From assembly GCF_009760915.1 (NCBI RefSeq), contig NZ_VIDQ01000034.1, positions 1 through 64,000 of the forward strand: 64,000 nt of DNA. The letters run 5' to 3'. Positions 1 to 7,459 of this stretch are shown here, piece after piece. Positions within the stretch are counted from its first letter, which is position 1. Every line of letters begins with the position of its first letter. Position numbers and translations under genes: made by a program. Below the pieces are notes generated by a model. It made no database searches. It had not been told where the DNA came from and saw only the letters and a list, made by a program, of their open reading frames with translations. Source of the DNA: Azohydromonas aeria. GTDB lineage: Bacteria; Pseudomonadota; Gammaproteobacteria; Burkholderiales; Burkholderiaceae_C.

Positions 1-139
1 CGCTGACGTGCAGCCGCTGCGGCAGCAGCACGTCGTCCAGGTGCTCACCCACGCGTCGCGCGAAGCGCAGCCGGATCGGGCGGCGGTCCTGGTCCAGCCA
101 CAGGGACAGCGCATCGCCGCCAAGGTCGCGAAGGTTCAT
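1..139 (-). CDS. VgrG-like type VI spike protein, N-terminus only
   Basis: Only the first 46 codons lie in the window; the gene runs off the left edge. The start is the ATG at 139, 31 bases after the tssF stop and on the same strand. The visible peptide begins MNLRDLGGDALSL and contains RPIRLRF followed by a LLPQRLHVS stretch. This resembles the first beta-strands of Comamonadaceae VgrG/TssI spike proteins. TssG would also be expected after tssF, but its usual FFQAVRLLE-type N-terminus is absent. The next few hundred bases outside the window would settle the identity. Confidence 0.45.
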   Translation of the reverse strand, partial: MNLRDLGGDALSLWLDQDRRPIRLRFARRVGEHLDDVLLPQRLHVS

Positions 140-169
140 AGTTCGAAGGCTCCGGTCGGCGGGGTCGGG

Positions 170-1987
170 CTACAGCAGCGGCTTTACGCCCTGGCGTACC
201 TCGCCGCCGAACAGCACGGCGCCATGGGCGCACAGCAGCTTGAGACGAATGAAACTGTCCCGGTGGACGTGCTGGGTGAGCCAGTGCTCCAGCACCTGCG
301 CGAAGAGCTGCAGCCCGGGCGGCGCGAAGCAGGCCGCGTCCACCGTCAGCCTCACTTCCGTGCCTCGCGCCATGTAGGCTTCGGGCAGGTACAGCCAGGC
401 CGACACGGCCCGGGACTCGATGGCGAGCAGCCCCTGCGCCAGGCGCGCGCCGGCGCCGCAGCCCGAGAGGTCATAAAGGCACAGCAGCTCGCGCAGCGCT
501 TCGACGCCCTGGCCGTCGAGCCACAGCGGGTTCGGCGACAGGTGCGAGATCAACCGCCACGGCGCCTCGCCGCGCAGGTCGAAGCGCCGGCTTGGCGTGG
601 GCCGCTGCAGCAGCCGCGCGTGGCAGGTCGCGCCGGCGCCCTCCGGTTCCAGCAGCGCGCCGGCATCGAGTGCTTCAGGCAGTGCGCCATTGGTGGCCAG
701 GATCTCAGCCGAGAGCGCGCCGCCGTCCAGCGCCACGGGCTGCATGGCGTCGTCGATGACCGCGATCCGCAGCGCCGCCGCGGTGCCGCCGCCGTCGTCA
801 AGACCGTCCTTCGCCGGCTTCCAGGCCAGCACGTCCTGGGCCGGCCGCCCGCCGTAGCGCAGCGAGTACAGCGGCAGCACTTCCCGCAACGGCCGGGACT
901 GCGGCGGCGCCCAGTGCAGCCGCTCGATGGCGTAGAGCTCTGCCGCCCAGGGGCCATCCGCATCGGCCGCCACCGTGTACTGCGCCACCTCCCGCGCCAC
1001 GGGCACGGGCTGGACGCGCCGCTCGAACAGGTTGACCACCGGCGTGCAGCCTGGCACCAGGTCGTGCCCGCGCACGCCTTCGAGCACCCGGGCCGGCGCG
1101 CCGGAGGCGGCCGAGGCATCCAGCGCGAAGTGCAGCGTCACCTCGCGCGCGGCCATGCCCTGCAGCTCGGCCGGCCAGGGCAGGTCGATGAAGTCGAACT
1201 TGCTCGGGAAGGCGAAGAACTCCGCCAGCAGCCGCTGCGCGGGATGCAGGAACGCGCCGCCGTCCGGCAGCGCCTCTGCTGGCGCGAAGCCCACCGCGCG
1301 CGGCAGGCTGCCGGCCGCGGCGCGCCAGGGCCCGGCGTCGGCCTGCACCAGCACGCCCAGCACCGCGCCGCACAGCGCCTCGCGCAGCACCGCGGCTTGC
1401 GCCGCCTCGCCGCCCAGGAACAGCCGCAGCGGTGGCTGCACCGGTGAGGGCCAGGTGGCCTCCCCGGCGGTCAGTTGAAGGCGCAACGACAGCAGCGCCG
1501 CCGTGCCCTGGGGCAGCGGCGCGCCCGCGGCCGCGCCGCTGCCGGCGTGAAAGCTCATGCCCGCCACGCGCAGCGGCCACAGCGTCACGTCGAAGGCGCT
1601 GCGGAACTCGCAACGCACGCCGCGCACGGCGGGCGCCTTCAGCCGCGTGCCGCGCGGCAGCGCCAGTGCCTGCGCCGGCGGCGGCGCCTGGGGATCGGGC
1701 CCGCAGGCGGCGATGGCGCAGGCCGGGAACGGCCGCAGCGCCTGCGGGAACAGTTCATGCAGCAGCGGGAACGTGAAGCCGGCGTAGCGGTCCTCGATGC
1801 GCTGCACGGCGCGTGCGCTCAGCAGCGCCGCGCCCTGCATCAGGCGCTGCACCTGCGGGTCCTCGCTGTGGCCCTCGCCGGTGATCTCCAGCACCCGCGC
1901 CAGGGCCTCGTGGTCCTGCGCGAAGGCAGCGGCCTCCGAGCACAGGCGGCGCATCTCCGCCTCGTAAAGCGCCAGCAACTCCTCCAT
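170..1987 (-). CDS. tssF: Type VI secretion baseplate subunit TssF
   Basis: The 605-residue product matches the usual TssF/VasA/ImpG length (about 580-620). Its N-terminus (MEELLALYEAEMRRL, then EDRYAGFTFPLLHELFPQ at about residue 65) is diagnostic of the family. TssF works in the cytoplasm as part of the TssEFGK baseplate wedge that docks on the membrane complex and receives the VgrG spike. The ATG at 1987 has a strong GGGGAGGG ribosome site. The gene is not preceded by tssE: it starts about 250 bases after the replication gene and has its own palindromic upstream element. It is therefore either the head of a type VI operon or the edge of a rearranged cluster. Confidence 0.92.
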   Translation of the reverse strand: MEELLALYEAEMRRLCSEAAAFAQDHEALARVLEITGEGHSEDPQVQRLMQGAALLSARAVQRIEDRYAGFTFPLLHELFPQALRPFPACAIAACGPDPQAPPPAQALALPRGTRLKAPAVRGVRCEFRSAFDVTLWPLRVAGMSFHAGSGAAAGAPLPQGTAALLSLRLQLTAGEATWPSPVQPPLRLFLGGEAAQAAVLREALCGAVLGVLVQADAGPWRAAAGSLPRAVGFAPAEALPDGGAFLHPAQRLLAEFFAFPSKFDFIDLPWPAELQGMAAREVTLHFALDASAASGAPARVLEGVRGHDLVPGCTPVVNLFERRVQPVPVAREVAQYTVAADADGPWAAELYAIERLHWAPPQSRPLREVLPLYSLRYGGRPAQDVLAWKPAKDGLDDGGGTAAALRIAVIDDAMQPVALDGGALSAEILATNGALPEALDAGALLEPEGAGATCHARLLQRPTPSRRFDLRGEAPWRLISHLSPNPLWLDGQGVEALRELLCLYDLSGCGAGARLAQGLLAIESRAVSAWLYLPEAYMARGTEVRLTVDAACFAPPGLQLFAQVLEHWLTQHVHRDSFIRLKLLCAHGAVLFGGEVRQGVKPLL

Positions 1988-2003
1988 GCCACCGCCCTCC
2001 CCG

Positions 2004-2026
2004 TTTGTATGAATTGGTTACAAACA
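2004..2026. promoter_or_regulatory. Inverted repeat operator upstream of tssF
   Basis: GTTTGTA (2004-2010) and TACAAAC (2020-2026) are perfect 7-base arms around a 9-base spacer, in otherwise GC-rich DNA and 16 bases upstream of the tssF start. The geometry resembles a TetR-type operator. Its place directly over the 5' end suggests repression of tssF, but the cognate regulator is not in the window. Confidence 0.5.
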
Positions 2027-2234
2027 TTGGGCGATCCGGAAAGTCAGCGGACAAGCACGGAAAAACCATGAACGGCGTTGCACGGGCTCGGCGCTCCAGG
2101 GAGAGCAGCCCGTATCGGGCCCGCTGGGGGGCCCTTGAATGAGGGAGTGCCGCGCCGTGCCGGCAGCGATGGCTGGCTTGCCGGCCAGGCGCATGCCGGC
2201 TCGGCAACGCCGACCCGTCAGTCCGCGAACGGCT

Positions 2235-3110
2235 TCAGACGGCCAGTTCCAGGACGCCCCGCACGCGCGGCCGTCTCGTCACGCTGATGGTGTCGCCGCG
2301 CGGGTCGTGCGCCCAGCTGGCGAGGAATCCCTCGTTCACCAGTTCATCCAGCGATTTCTTCACGTCGTTGCGGAAGTTCGCCAGCCGGTTGGACCGTGAG
2401 CCGCAGAGCTGGTGCAGCGTGGCGACCCGGTACGGGTGAGGCTCCCGGTGGCTGGCGTAGAAACTGTGCAGCCACTTCGCCAGCGGCCTGAGCTTGAGCC
2501 GCTGCTCCCATTCGATCCAGGAAACGTCCACCGGCGCGAACAGGGCCACCACTTTCGTATCGAGCTTCACGCGCCACGTCGCGCTGCCCTGCCCGTCCTC
2601 GTCGCGCCAGGCAAACTCGCCGATGAGCCGCCCGCTCCAGCCATGAACCTGTCCGGGGCTGGTGATCCAGACCGTGGCTTCGGTCATGCGCTGGATGCTC
2701 GCCCGCACCCGCTCGTACCGATCCGCGCCGCGGCCCCAGCCCAGGGCCTGCAGCAGCGCGTGCCCGGTGAGCTCGACGGTGTCACCCAGCGCCGCGGTAC
2801 GTGCCATGTGCACCACCTGCAGCCAGACGTCCTGGTCGTCCTGGCGCAACTCCTCGCCGGTGTACATCACCTCGATGTCGGCCAGGCTCACCAGCCGCGT
2901 GCGCTGCAAGGCGGCACGGGGTTCGCGCTTGCCGGCGGCCGTGAACAGGGCACAGCGCGCCATGGCGTTGGGCAGCGCCCGCACTCGCTCGGGCCAGATG
3001 TCGAGTTGCAGTTGCTCCGGCTCGGGCTCGACGGCGCGGGCACTGCGGCGGGCAGCCTCGATGCGGGCCTGCCGGGCAGGCGTGATGACGGAGTCCTTGG
3101 GAATGCTCAT
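2235..3110 (-). CDS. trfA: TrfA-family plasmid replication initiator
   Basis: The 291-residue protein has the TrfA winged-helix architecture: RLVSLADIEVMYTGEELRQDD, GHALLQALGWGRGADRYERV and a C-terminal block with WLHSFYASH and LCGSRSNRLANFR. TrfA binds origin iterons and, with DnaA, opens the origin and loads the helicase. The ATG at 3110 (MSIPKDSV) is preferred because a longer in-frame extension would translate straight through the iteron cluster. The promoter region therefore overlaps the iterons, which suggests iteron-mediated autoregulation and copy control. ParAB lie on the other side of the origin, as in Burkholderiales megaplasmids and chromids. Confidence 0.9.
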   Translation of the reverse strand: MSIPKDSVITPARQARIEAARRSARAVEPEPEQLQLDIWPERVRALPNAMARCALFTAAGKREPRAALQRTRLVSLADIEVMYTGEELRQDDQDVWLQVVHMARTAALGDTVELTGHALLQALGWGRGADRYERVRASIQRMTEATVWITSPGQVHGWSGRLIGEFAWRDEDGQGSATWRVKLDTKVVALFAPVDVSWIEWEQRLKLRPLAKWLHSFYASHREPHPYRVATLHQLCGSRSNRLANFRNDVKKSLDELVNEGFLASWAHDPRGDTISVTRRPRVRGVLELAV

Positions 3111-3151
3111 GAGCGGGCAACGGGGAGCTGCCGGCACGCTATCACGGGCCA

Positions 3152-3309
3152 TTCGCCGTTTGACCAGCAATGTTCGCCGTTTGACCAACCGCGCAAGCAC
3201 GCCGCCAACTGCCGCATTCGCCGTTTGACCAGAGGGCTGATTCGCCGTTTGACCAGCACCTTGTCCACAGCCTTCGCCGTTTGACCAGAGGCCGTTCGCC
3301 GTTTGACCT
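3152..3309 (+). repeat. Six direct iterons (left cluster)
   Basis: The 15-mer TTCGCCGTTTGACCA occurs at 3152, 3173, 3217, 3241, 3273 and 3295 (start positions); the last copy ends in T instead of A. Start-to-start spacings are 21, 44, 24, 32 and 22 bases, so most copies lie on roughly the same helix face. They sit directly upstream of the trfA-like start and are the presumed TrfA binding sites. Confidence 0.95.
3261..3269 (+). promoter_or_regulatory. DnaA box within the origin
   Basis: TTGTCCACA differs from the consensus TTATCCACA at one position and lies between iterons 4 and 5. TrfA-type origins need host DnaA, so the placement is meaningful. Confidence 0.6.
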
Positions 3310-3354
3310 ACGGGGCATTCCGAAAAGTCATTGCCTGTCAAAGCGTTGGGGCAC

Positions 3355-3363
3355 TTTTCCACA
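3355..3363 (+). promoter_or_regulatory. Second DnaA-box-like site
   Basis: TTTTCCACA lies just after the last direct iteron and next to an AT-richer run (3368-3388). It is a weaker match than the site at 3261. Confidence 0.4.
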
Positions 3364-3401
3364 GCGCTTAACCTGTCTTTTAACCTCCAAGCCTGCACCG
3401 C

Positions 3402-3571
3402 TGGTCATACGGCGAACGATCGGCACGCCAACGCCCAGGGCTGTCCAGAAGAAAGCCGGTTCACCGCTCGGCTTCGGTCCTCTGGTCAAACGGCGAACGC
3501 CAAGGCCGTCAACAGCAAGCCACGGCAAATCGGCATGCCGCTCAACCCTGTGCCTCTGGTCAAACGGCGAA
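3402..3571 (-). repeat. Three inverted iterons (right cluster)
   Basis: The reverse complement of the iteron, TGGTCAAACGGCGAA, occurs at 3402-3416 (one mismatch, T for A), 3483-3497 (exact) and 3557-3571 (exact). This cluster faces the six direct copies across the DnaA-box-like and AT-richer segment and ends about 90 bases before the parA start. It could help in pairing ('handcuffing') of origins or in controlling parAB. Confidence 0.93.
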
Positions 3572-3659
3572 CGCTGCAGCGAGCGTGCAACGCATCGTTT
3601 GTGCCGATTAGCACCGGCAAGGCAAAATCGCGCCGCAAATGCTAATCGAGGGAAACAAG

Positions 3660-4844
3660 ATGCCGGAGGCTGTTCCATCGCCCGTTGGGCTGGATGCGCT
3701 GCATGCGCTCAACGTGACCGGGCGCCATTACCTGGGTGACCTGCGCACCCGCATGCTCGAACCCAAGCCGCACAAGGTCGCACCCACTTTCCACAGCGGC
3801 CTGGTGGCGGACCTGTGCGGGATCGACACCAAGCAGCAGATCTACCTGCGCTCGCGTGCCGAGCGTGGCCTGCCGCCGGGCGTGCCTATGCCTGGCGGCA
3901 GGCGTTCCTATACGCTGGCCGAGGTGCGCGCCTGGGTGAAGTCGCTGACGAAGCGGCCGCGCCGGCCCGAAGGCGCGCAGGCGGCCACGCTGTCCGTTGT
4001 CAACTTCAAGGGCGGGGTCGCCAAGACCACCACGGCCGTGCAGCTGGCCCAGGCGCTGACGCTGCTGGGCCGCGACGTGCTGGTCGTGGACCTGGATCCG
4101 CAAGGCAGCGCCACGGCCATGGCCGGCTGGCTGCCGGGCACGGACGTGACCGAGAACGACACCGCGCTGCGCGTGTTCGACCCGGAAAGCCGGGTGCAGG
4201 ATCTCGGCTACGCGGTGCGCGCCAGCTACTGGGACGGCATGGACATCGTGCCGGCGATGCCCGACCTGTACTCGGCCGATGCCTTTCTCTACCGTGCCTC
4301 GACGCAGGGCGTGGCCGGCTGGTGGTCGCTGCTGGACAGGGCGCTGCAGCCGCTGCGCTCGCGCTACGACTACATCATCATCGACACGGCCCCCAGCCTC
4401 AGCTACATGGCCGTGAATGCCGGCATCGCCGCCGACGGTTTGCTGATGCCGCTGCCGCCGGAGATGCTCGACTACGCCAGCTCCGTGGCGTACTGGGGCA
4501 TGCAGCGTGACCTGCTCGTGACGCTGCGCGACCTCTACGGCGTGGCCAAGGAGTTCGACTGGGTGCGCGTGCTGCTCACCAAGGTGGACGCCAACAACGT
4601 GGCCAGCGGCATCGTGCGCGACCTCATCCTGCAGACCTACGGCGGCTGCGTGCTGCCCACCGACATCCCGCGCAGCCCCGTCACCAGCACCAGCGGGCTG
4701 CAATTCGGCACGCTCTACGACACCACCGCCACCCGCTACGAGGGCAGTGCGCGCACCTACGCCAAGCTGCGCGACGCCAGCGACGCCGTGGCCCTGGCCA
4801 TCGACAACCTCACCATCGCGACCACCTGGAAGGGCGCCCAATGA
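3660..4844 (+). CDS. parA: Partition ATPase ParA with N-terminal DNA-binding domain
   Basis: The 394-residue protein has an N-terminal region of about 110 residues including a helix-turn-helix-like part (GRRSYTLAEVRAWVKSL), then a ParA ATPase domain. The deviant Walker A motif is FKGGVAKTTTA and Walker B-like motifs follow (LVVDLDPQGSA, YDYIIIDTAPSL). This is type Ia ParA, which binds nucleoid DNA, segregates the replicon with ParB and usually represses its own operon. ATG 3660 is chosen because GAGGGA lies six bases upstream; an in-frame ATG at 3639 lacks such a site. It overlaps parB by four bases (ATGA). Confidence 0.93.
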   Translation: MPEAVPSPVGLDALHALNVTGRHYLGDLRTRMLEPKPHKVAPTFHSGLVADLCGIDTKQQIYLRSRAERGLPPGVPMPGGRRSYTLAEVRAWVKSLTKRPRRPEGAQAATLSVVNFKGGVAKTTTAVQLAQALTLLGRDVLVVDLDPQGSATAMAGWLPGTDVTENDTALRVFDPESRVQDLGYAVRASYWDGMDIVPAMPDLYSADAFLYRASTQGVAGWWSLLDRALQPLRSRYDYIIIDTAPSLSYMAVNAGIAADGLLMPLPPEMLDYASSVAYWGMQRDLLVTLRDLYGVAKEFDWVRVLLTKVDANNVASGIVRDLILQTYGGCVLPTDIPRSPVTSTSGLQFGTLYDTTATRYEGSARTYAKLRDASDAVALAIDNLTIATTWKGAQ

Positions 4845-5815
4845 GCTTCAAGGAACTGCGCGCCCGCGGCGCGGCCACGCTGGCGGCCGGCAAGCCGGTG
4901 GAGATTCCGCCGCCCGAGTACGTCGGCGGCGCCGCGCCCACGCGCACGCTGCGCACCGAGGGCGTCAACCGCATCGAGCAGGCCGAGGCCCGCGTGGCCG
5001 AGCTGCAGGCCGAGCTCGACAAGCGCCCGCCGGTCGAGGTGGCGCTGGACCAGCTCGACAGCGTGCCCGGCCGCCGGCGCAAGCTCAGCGCCGAGCAGTA
5101 CGCCGAGCTGCTGGAGAACCTGCGTGTCAACCCGCTGGTGCACCCGATCACGGTTCGGCCGAAGCCCGGCGGCCGCTTCGAGGTGGTCAGCGGCGAGAAC
5201 CGCCTGGCGGTCTACCGCGAGCTGGGCAAGGCGACGATCCGGGTTTCGGTGCTGGACGTCGGCGAGCAACTGGCCGAGCGCGCCGCGTTCTACGCCAACC
5301 TCATCGCCCACGACCTGCCCGACTACGAGAAGTTCAGGGGCTTCGAACGCGAGCAGAAGGCCACGGGCGCTTCCATCGCCGAGATGGCACGCCTGGCCGG
5401 CGTGCCGCGCACCACGATCAACAAGCTGTTCTCGTTTGCCAGGCTGCCGGCCGAGGCCCTGGCCGAGATCGAGCGCCATCCGGAGCGGATCGGCGCCAAC
5501 TGCGCCGACGAGCTGGCCAAGGTGTGCACACCTGAGACTGCCGCGCAGGTGACCGAGGCGGTGCGCCTGGTCGTGGAAGGCAGGATCCCGCAGCAGCAGG
5601 CCGTGCGCCGCGTGCGCTCCGTGCCGCGCGCACCGCGGCCGGCTGCGGCGCCGCTGCAGATCAAGGCTGGCCGCTTCAAGTTCGCCGAGCTGCGCGTGGT
5701 GGGCAGTACGCTGCGCGTGGACCTGGCCAGCGAGCTTGACGCCGCTGAAGCCGCGAAGCGCATCGAGGCCGTGCTGCAGGAGCTGGCCAGGAAGGCCGCA
5801 GCCGCCGTGACCTAG
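4841..5815 (+). CDS. parB: Partition protein ParB
   Basis: The 324-residue ParB/Spo0J-type protein has the N-terminal nuclease-like/CTP-binding domain (residues about 80-150, with RLAVYRELGKATIRVSVLD; the usual GERR motif reads GENR). A helix-turn-helix follows (GASIAEMARLAGVPRTTINKL), then a C-terminal dimerisation region. It binds centromere-like parS sites and stimulates ParA. It is translationally coupled to parA, and its stop codon lies inside a 15-base palindrome that is a candidate binding site. Confidence 0.92.
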   Translation: MSFKELRARGAATLAAGKPVEIPPPEYVGGAAPTRTLRTEGVNRIEQAEARVAELQAELDKRPPVEVALDQLDSVPGRRRKLSAEQYAELLENLRVNPLVHPITVRPKPGGRFEVVSGENRLAVYRELGKATIRVSVLDVGEQLAERAAFYANLIAHDLPDYEKFRGFEREQKATGASIAEMARLAGVPRTTINKLFSFARLPAEALAEIERHPERIGANCADELAKVCTPETAAQVTEAVRLVVEGRIPQQQAVRRVRSVPRAPRPAAAPLQIKAGRFKFAELRVVGSTLRVDLASELDAAEAAKRIEAVLQELARKAAAAVT

Positions 5816-5822
5816 TAGGTCA
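5808..5822. promoter_or_regulatory. 15-base perfect palindrome overlapping the parB stop; candidate parS
   Basis: TGACCTAGTAGGTCA is a perfect palindrome around a central G that includes the parB stop codon. A near copy lies at 7051. Placement at the end of parB and recurrence nearby fit a centromere site, but it is not one of the known Burkholderia parS consensus sequences, so the assignment is inferred. Confidence 0.45.
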
Positions 5823-5863
5823 TCCCATATGAATCAACAACTTGCGTGAAATCGAAGCGGTCC
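5808..5863 (+). repeat. 56-bp diverged direct repeat, copy 1
   Basis: This segment aligns without gaps to 7051-7106 with about 41 of 56 identical bases. Shared blocks are the TGACCT-GTAGGTCA palindrome, GAATCAAC, CTTG and GAAGCGG. The two copies flank the gene at 6035-6988. In this copy the end forms the left arm of the parAB terminator. Confidence 0.6.
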
Positions 5864-5882
5864 TTGGGGACCGCTTTTTTTT
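5856..5882 (+). terminator. Rho-independent terminator of parAB
   Basis: AGCGGTCC (5856-5863) and GGACCGCT (5868-5875) form an 8-bp perfect stem with a TTGG loop, followed by a run of eight T residues. It lies about 40 bases after the parB stop. Confidence 0.9.
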
Positions 5883-6034
5883 CGACTGACGGGGTGCCGA
5901 TCCGGCTTGGTCCGGATCGGCGCCGATCGTTTTGTGACTCCAGCCGCTGGGCCGGGAAGCAGTGCAGCGGGCCCCGTGGTGTGCCCTGCGCAATGGTGGA
6001 AGATGGGTGACATCACGGACGCAGGGAGGGCGGC

Positions 6035-6988
6035 GTGGACTGGTTCGAACGCATCACCGGCTTTCGGGAAGAGGGCTACGGGCACACCCAACAACGGCTG
6101 CGCGTTGAGGACGATTGCCTGGTGAACGTTGCCACGGGCCGACGCTTCGCGATGGGGCGGCTCGAAGTCGTGTCGCTGGACGATCTGCGCAGGCGCGCCG
6201 CAGTGCGGCCCGAGGGCCGGCCGCCGGTGCCCGGCGTGCTGCGCGGTGACATCCGTGCGCTGCACCAAGCACGGGAGCAGCGCGGTGCCCTGATCCAGGT
6301 TGCCTCGCAATTCAACCTGCTGGAGATGGTGGGGCCCGGCATCAGCCCGGAACACGGCGTGAGCCGTTATGCCGGCGACCCCACTCAAGGCCCTGCCTGC
6401 GCGATGGCCGCCGGCGCCGGCACCATCTACCGCAATTACCTGGTGCCGCTGGGCGGCGACCGGGGGCAGCGCGCCGGGCGCCAGATCGACACCCTCGCCG
6501 ACCTGGGCACGGCCCTCGGCCACGACGCGCAGCCGCTGTGGACCTGGCGCAATGGCTATGCGCTGTGCAGCACCGACGGGCTCTCGCGGGTCTCCAGGCA
6601 GCTGGCCGCGGCCGATGCTGCGGAACTCGACCGGCTGCGCGGGCTGTTGCGCATCGGGCTGCACGGGGACGTCGAGGTCACCGATGCGATGCAATCTCCG
6701 GGGCCGTTGGTGACGCAGGCTTACTGCTCGGCCATGCCCGTGGCCTACGGCGATCCACCAAGCAAGGCTTGGGAACCGCTGGCGCGGCTGGTGCTGGAGG
6801 CCGCCTACGAGGCCACGCTGCTGGCCGGCGTGCTCAATGCCCGCCGTGGCGCCTCGCGTCGCGTGCTGCTCACGCGGCTGGGTGGCGGCGCCTTCGGGAA
6901 CGATCCGGCGTGGATCAGCGCCGCCATCGAGCGGGCGCTGGCGTGCGTGGCCGGGCAGGACATCGAGGTGTTGACCGTCACGAGATGA
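6035..6988 (+). CDS. Conserved unknown protein, possibly macro-domain-like
   Basis: A 317-residue soluble protein with a GTG start after GCAGGGAGGG. I do not recognise a named family with certainty. Conserved-looking blocks are IQVASQFNLLEMVGPG (about residue 88), DPTQGPACAMAAGAGTIYRNY (about 110-130) and the C-terminal VLLTRLGGGAFGNDPAWI followed by AIERAL. The last block resembles the end of macro/PARG-fold ADP-ribose-binding domains (LTLLGGGVFGN...WI..AI). No signal peptide or membrane segment is seen. It lies between parAB and the toxin-antitoxin pair and is bracketed by the two palindromic repeats. The ADP-ribose link is an inference. Confidence 0.6.
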   Translation: MDWFERITGFREEGYGHTQQRLRVEDDCLVNVATGRRFAMGRLEVVSLDDLRRRAAVRPEGRPPVPGVLRGDIRALHQAREQRGALIQVASQFNLLEMVGPGISPEHGVSRYAGDPTQGPACAMAAGAGTIYRNYLVPLGGDRGQRAGRQIDTLADLGTALGHDAQPLWTWRNGYALCSTDGLSRVSRQLAAADAAELDRLRGLLRIGLHGDVEVTDAMQSPGPLVTQAYCSAMPVAYGDPPSKAWEPLARLVLEAAYEATLLAGVLNARRGASRRVLLTRLGGGAFGNDPAWISAAIERALACVAGQDIEVLTVTR

Positions 6989-7049
6989 CGACCATCCTGG
7001 CCAGTGCCCGCCATGCCTCCCTGCCGTGGAGCAGGCGCGGCCAATGGGC

Positions 7050-7066
7050 GTGACCTGGTAGGTCAC
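7050..7066. promoter_or_regulatory. Second copy of the partition-locus palindrome
   Basis: GTGACCTGGTAGGTCAC is a 17-base inverted repeat with one mismatched arm position, near-identical to the palindrome at the end of parB (5808-5822). It may be a second ParB binding site or a duplicated regulatory end. Confidence 0.4.
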
Positions 7067-7106
7067 CCCTTGAGAATCAACGGCTTGGCGAAACCTGAAG
7101 CGGCCC
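7051..7106 (+). repeat. 56-bp diverged direct repeat, copy 2
   Basis: This is the partner of 5808-5863, about 73% identical by eye. It lacks the terminator T-tract. The rest of the gene-free stretch up to 7380 shows only an imperfect GAGCT-type repeat near 7220-7245 and nothing I can assign. Confidence 0.55.
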
Positions 7107-7382
7107 ATCGAGGCTGTCCTCGTTCAGGCGCTGCCGAAATGACCTGGGCCTGCCTTGTTGAAGACGGAGACGGCGAGAAGAACGATTCTTCGAACCGCCT
7201 GACGAGCCCGGGGCCGGGATGCTGCCGAGCTGAACTGAGCTGAGCTGGGCCGAGCAGCGTTGCCGTGTACCCGCAACCGCGGGACCAGCGTGCCGCACGC
7301 CTGCTGCCAAGTGCTTGTCGGGTCAGCAACCGGAACCCTCCGAGTCACGAACGGGGCACCTTGTTTGCCTTAAGTGTCGTTA

Positions 7383-7402
7383 TTGATAATAAGGATTATC
7401 AA
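7383..7402. promoter_or_regulatory. HicAB operator/promoter palindrome 1
   Basis: TTGATAAT (7383-7390) and ATTATCAA (7395-7402) are perfect 8-base arms around AAGG, in an abrupt AT-rich patch about 60 bases upstream of hicA. This is a probable binding site for the HicB antitoxin at the operon promoter. Confidence 0.6.
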
Positions 7403-7431
7403 TGAACAACGTAGAGATCGGACATGAAGAG

Positions 7432-7453
7432 ATAGTATCGAAGTTGATACTAT
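7432..7453. promoter_or_regulatory. HicAB operator palindrome 2
   Basis: ATAGTATC (7432-7439) and GATACTAT (7446-7453) are perfect 8-base arms with a 6-base spacer, ending six bases before the hicA ATG. Occupancy here would block both transcription and the ribosome site, as expected for toxin-antitoxin autoregulation. Confidence 0.6.
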
Positions 7454-7459
7454 TGCCGG

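Larger units (their letters stand above)
3111..3659. other. Iteron-type replication origin (oriV)
   Basis: This 549-base non-coding stretch between the divergent trfA-like gene and parA holds six direct copies and three inverted copies of a 15-base iteron. It also has a DnaA-box-like TTGTCCACA, a second TTTTCCACA, and a locally AT-richer segment around 3355-3395 that could be the melting region. The combination of an initiator gene, iterons and DnaA sites beside parAB is the classic organisation of a theta-replicating plasmid or chromid origin. Confidence 0.85.

Noticed and set aside
8..1447. Plus-strand 479-codon frame over tssF
   Set aside because: Shadow of tssF on the opposite strand; no motifs and no plausible ribosome site.
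2117..2134. GGGCCC-N6-GGGCCC hairpin downstream of the trfA-like gene
   Set aside because: It has no T-tract on either strand and is expected by chance in such GC-rich DNA, so it is not called a terminator.
7218..7245. Imperfect GAGCTGA-type short repeats
   Set aside because: Few units and poor conservation; not a CRISPR, iteron or phase-variable tract.
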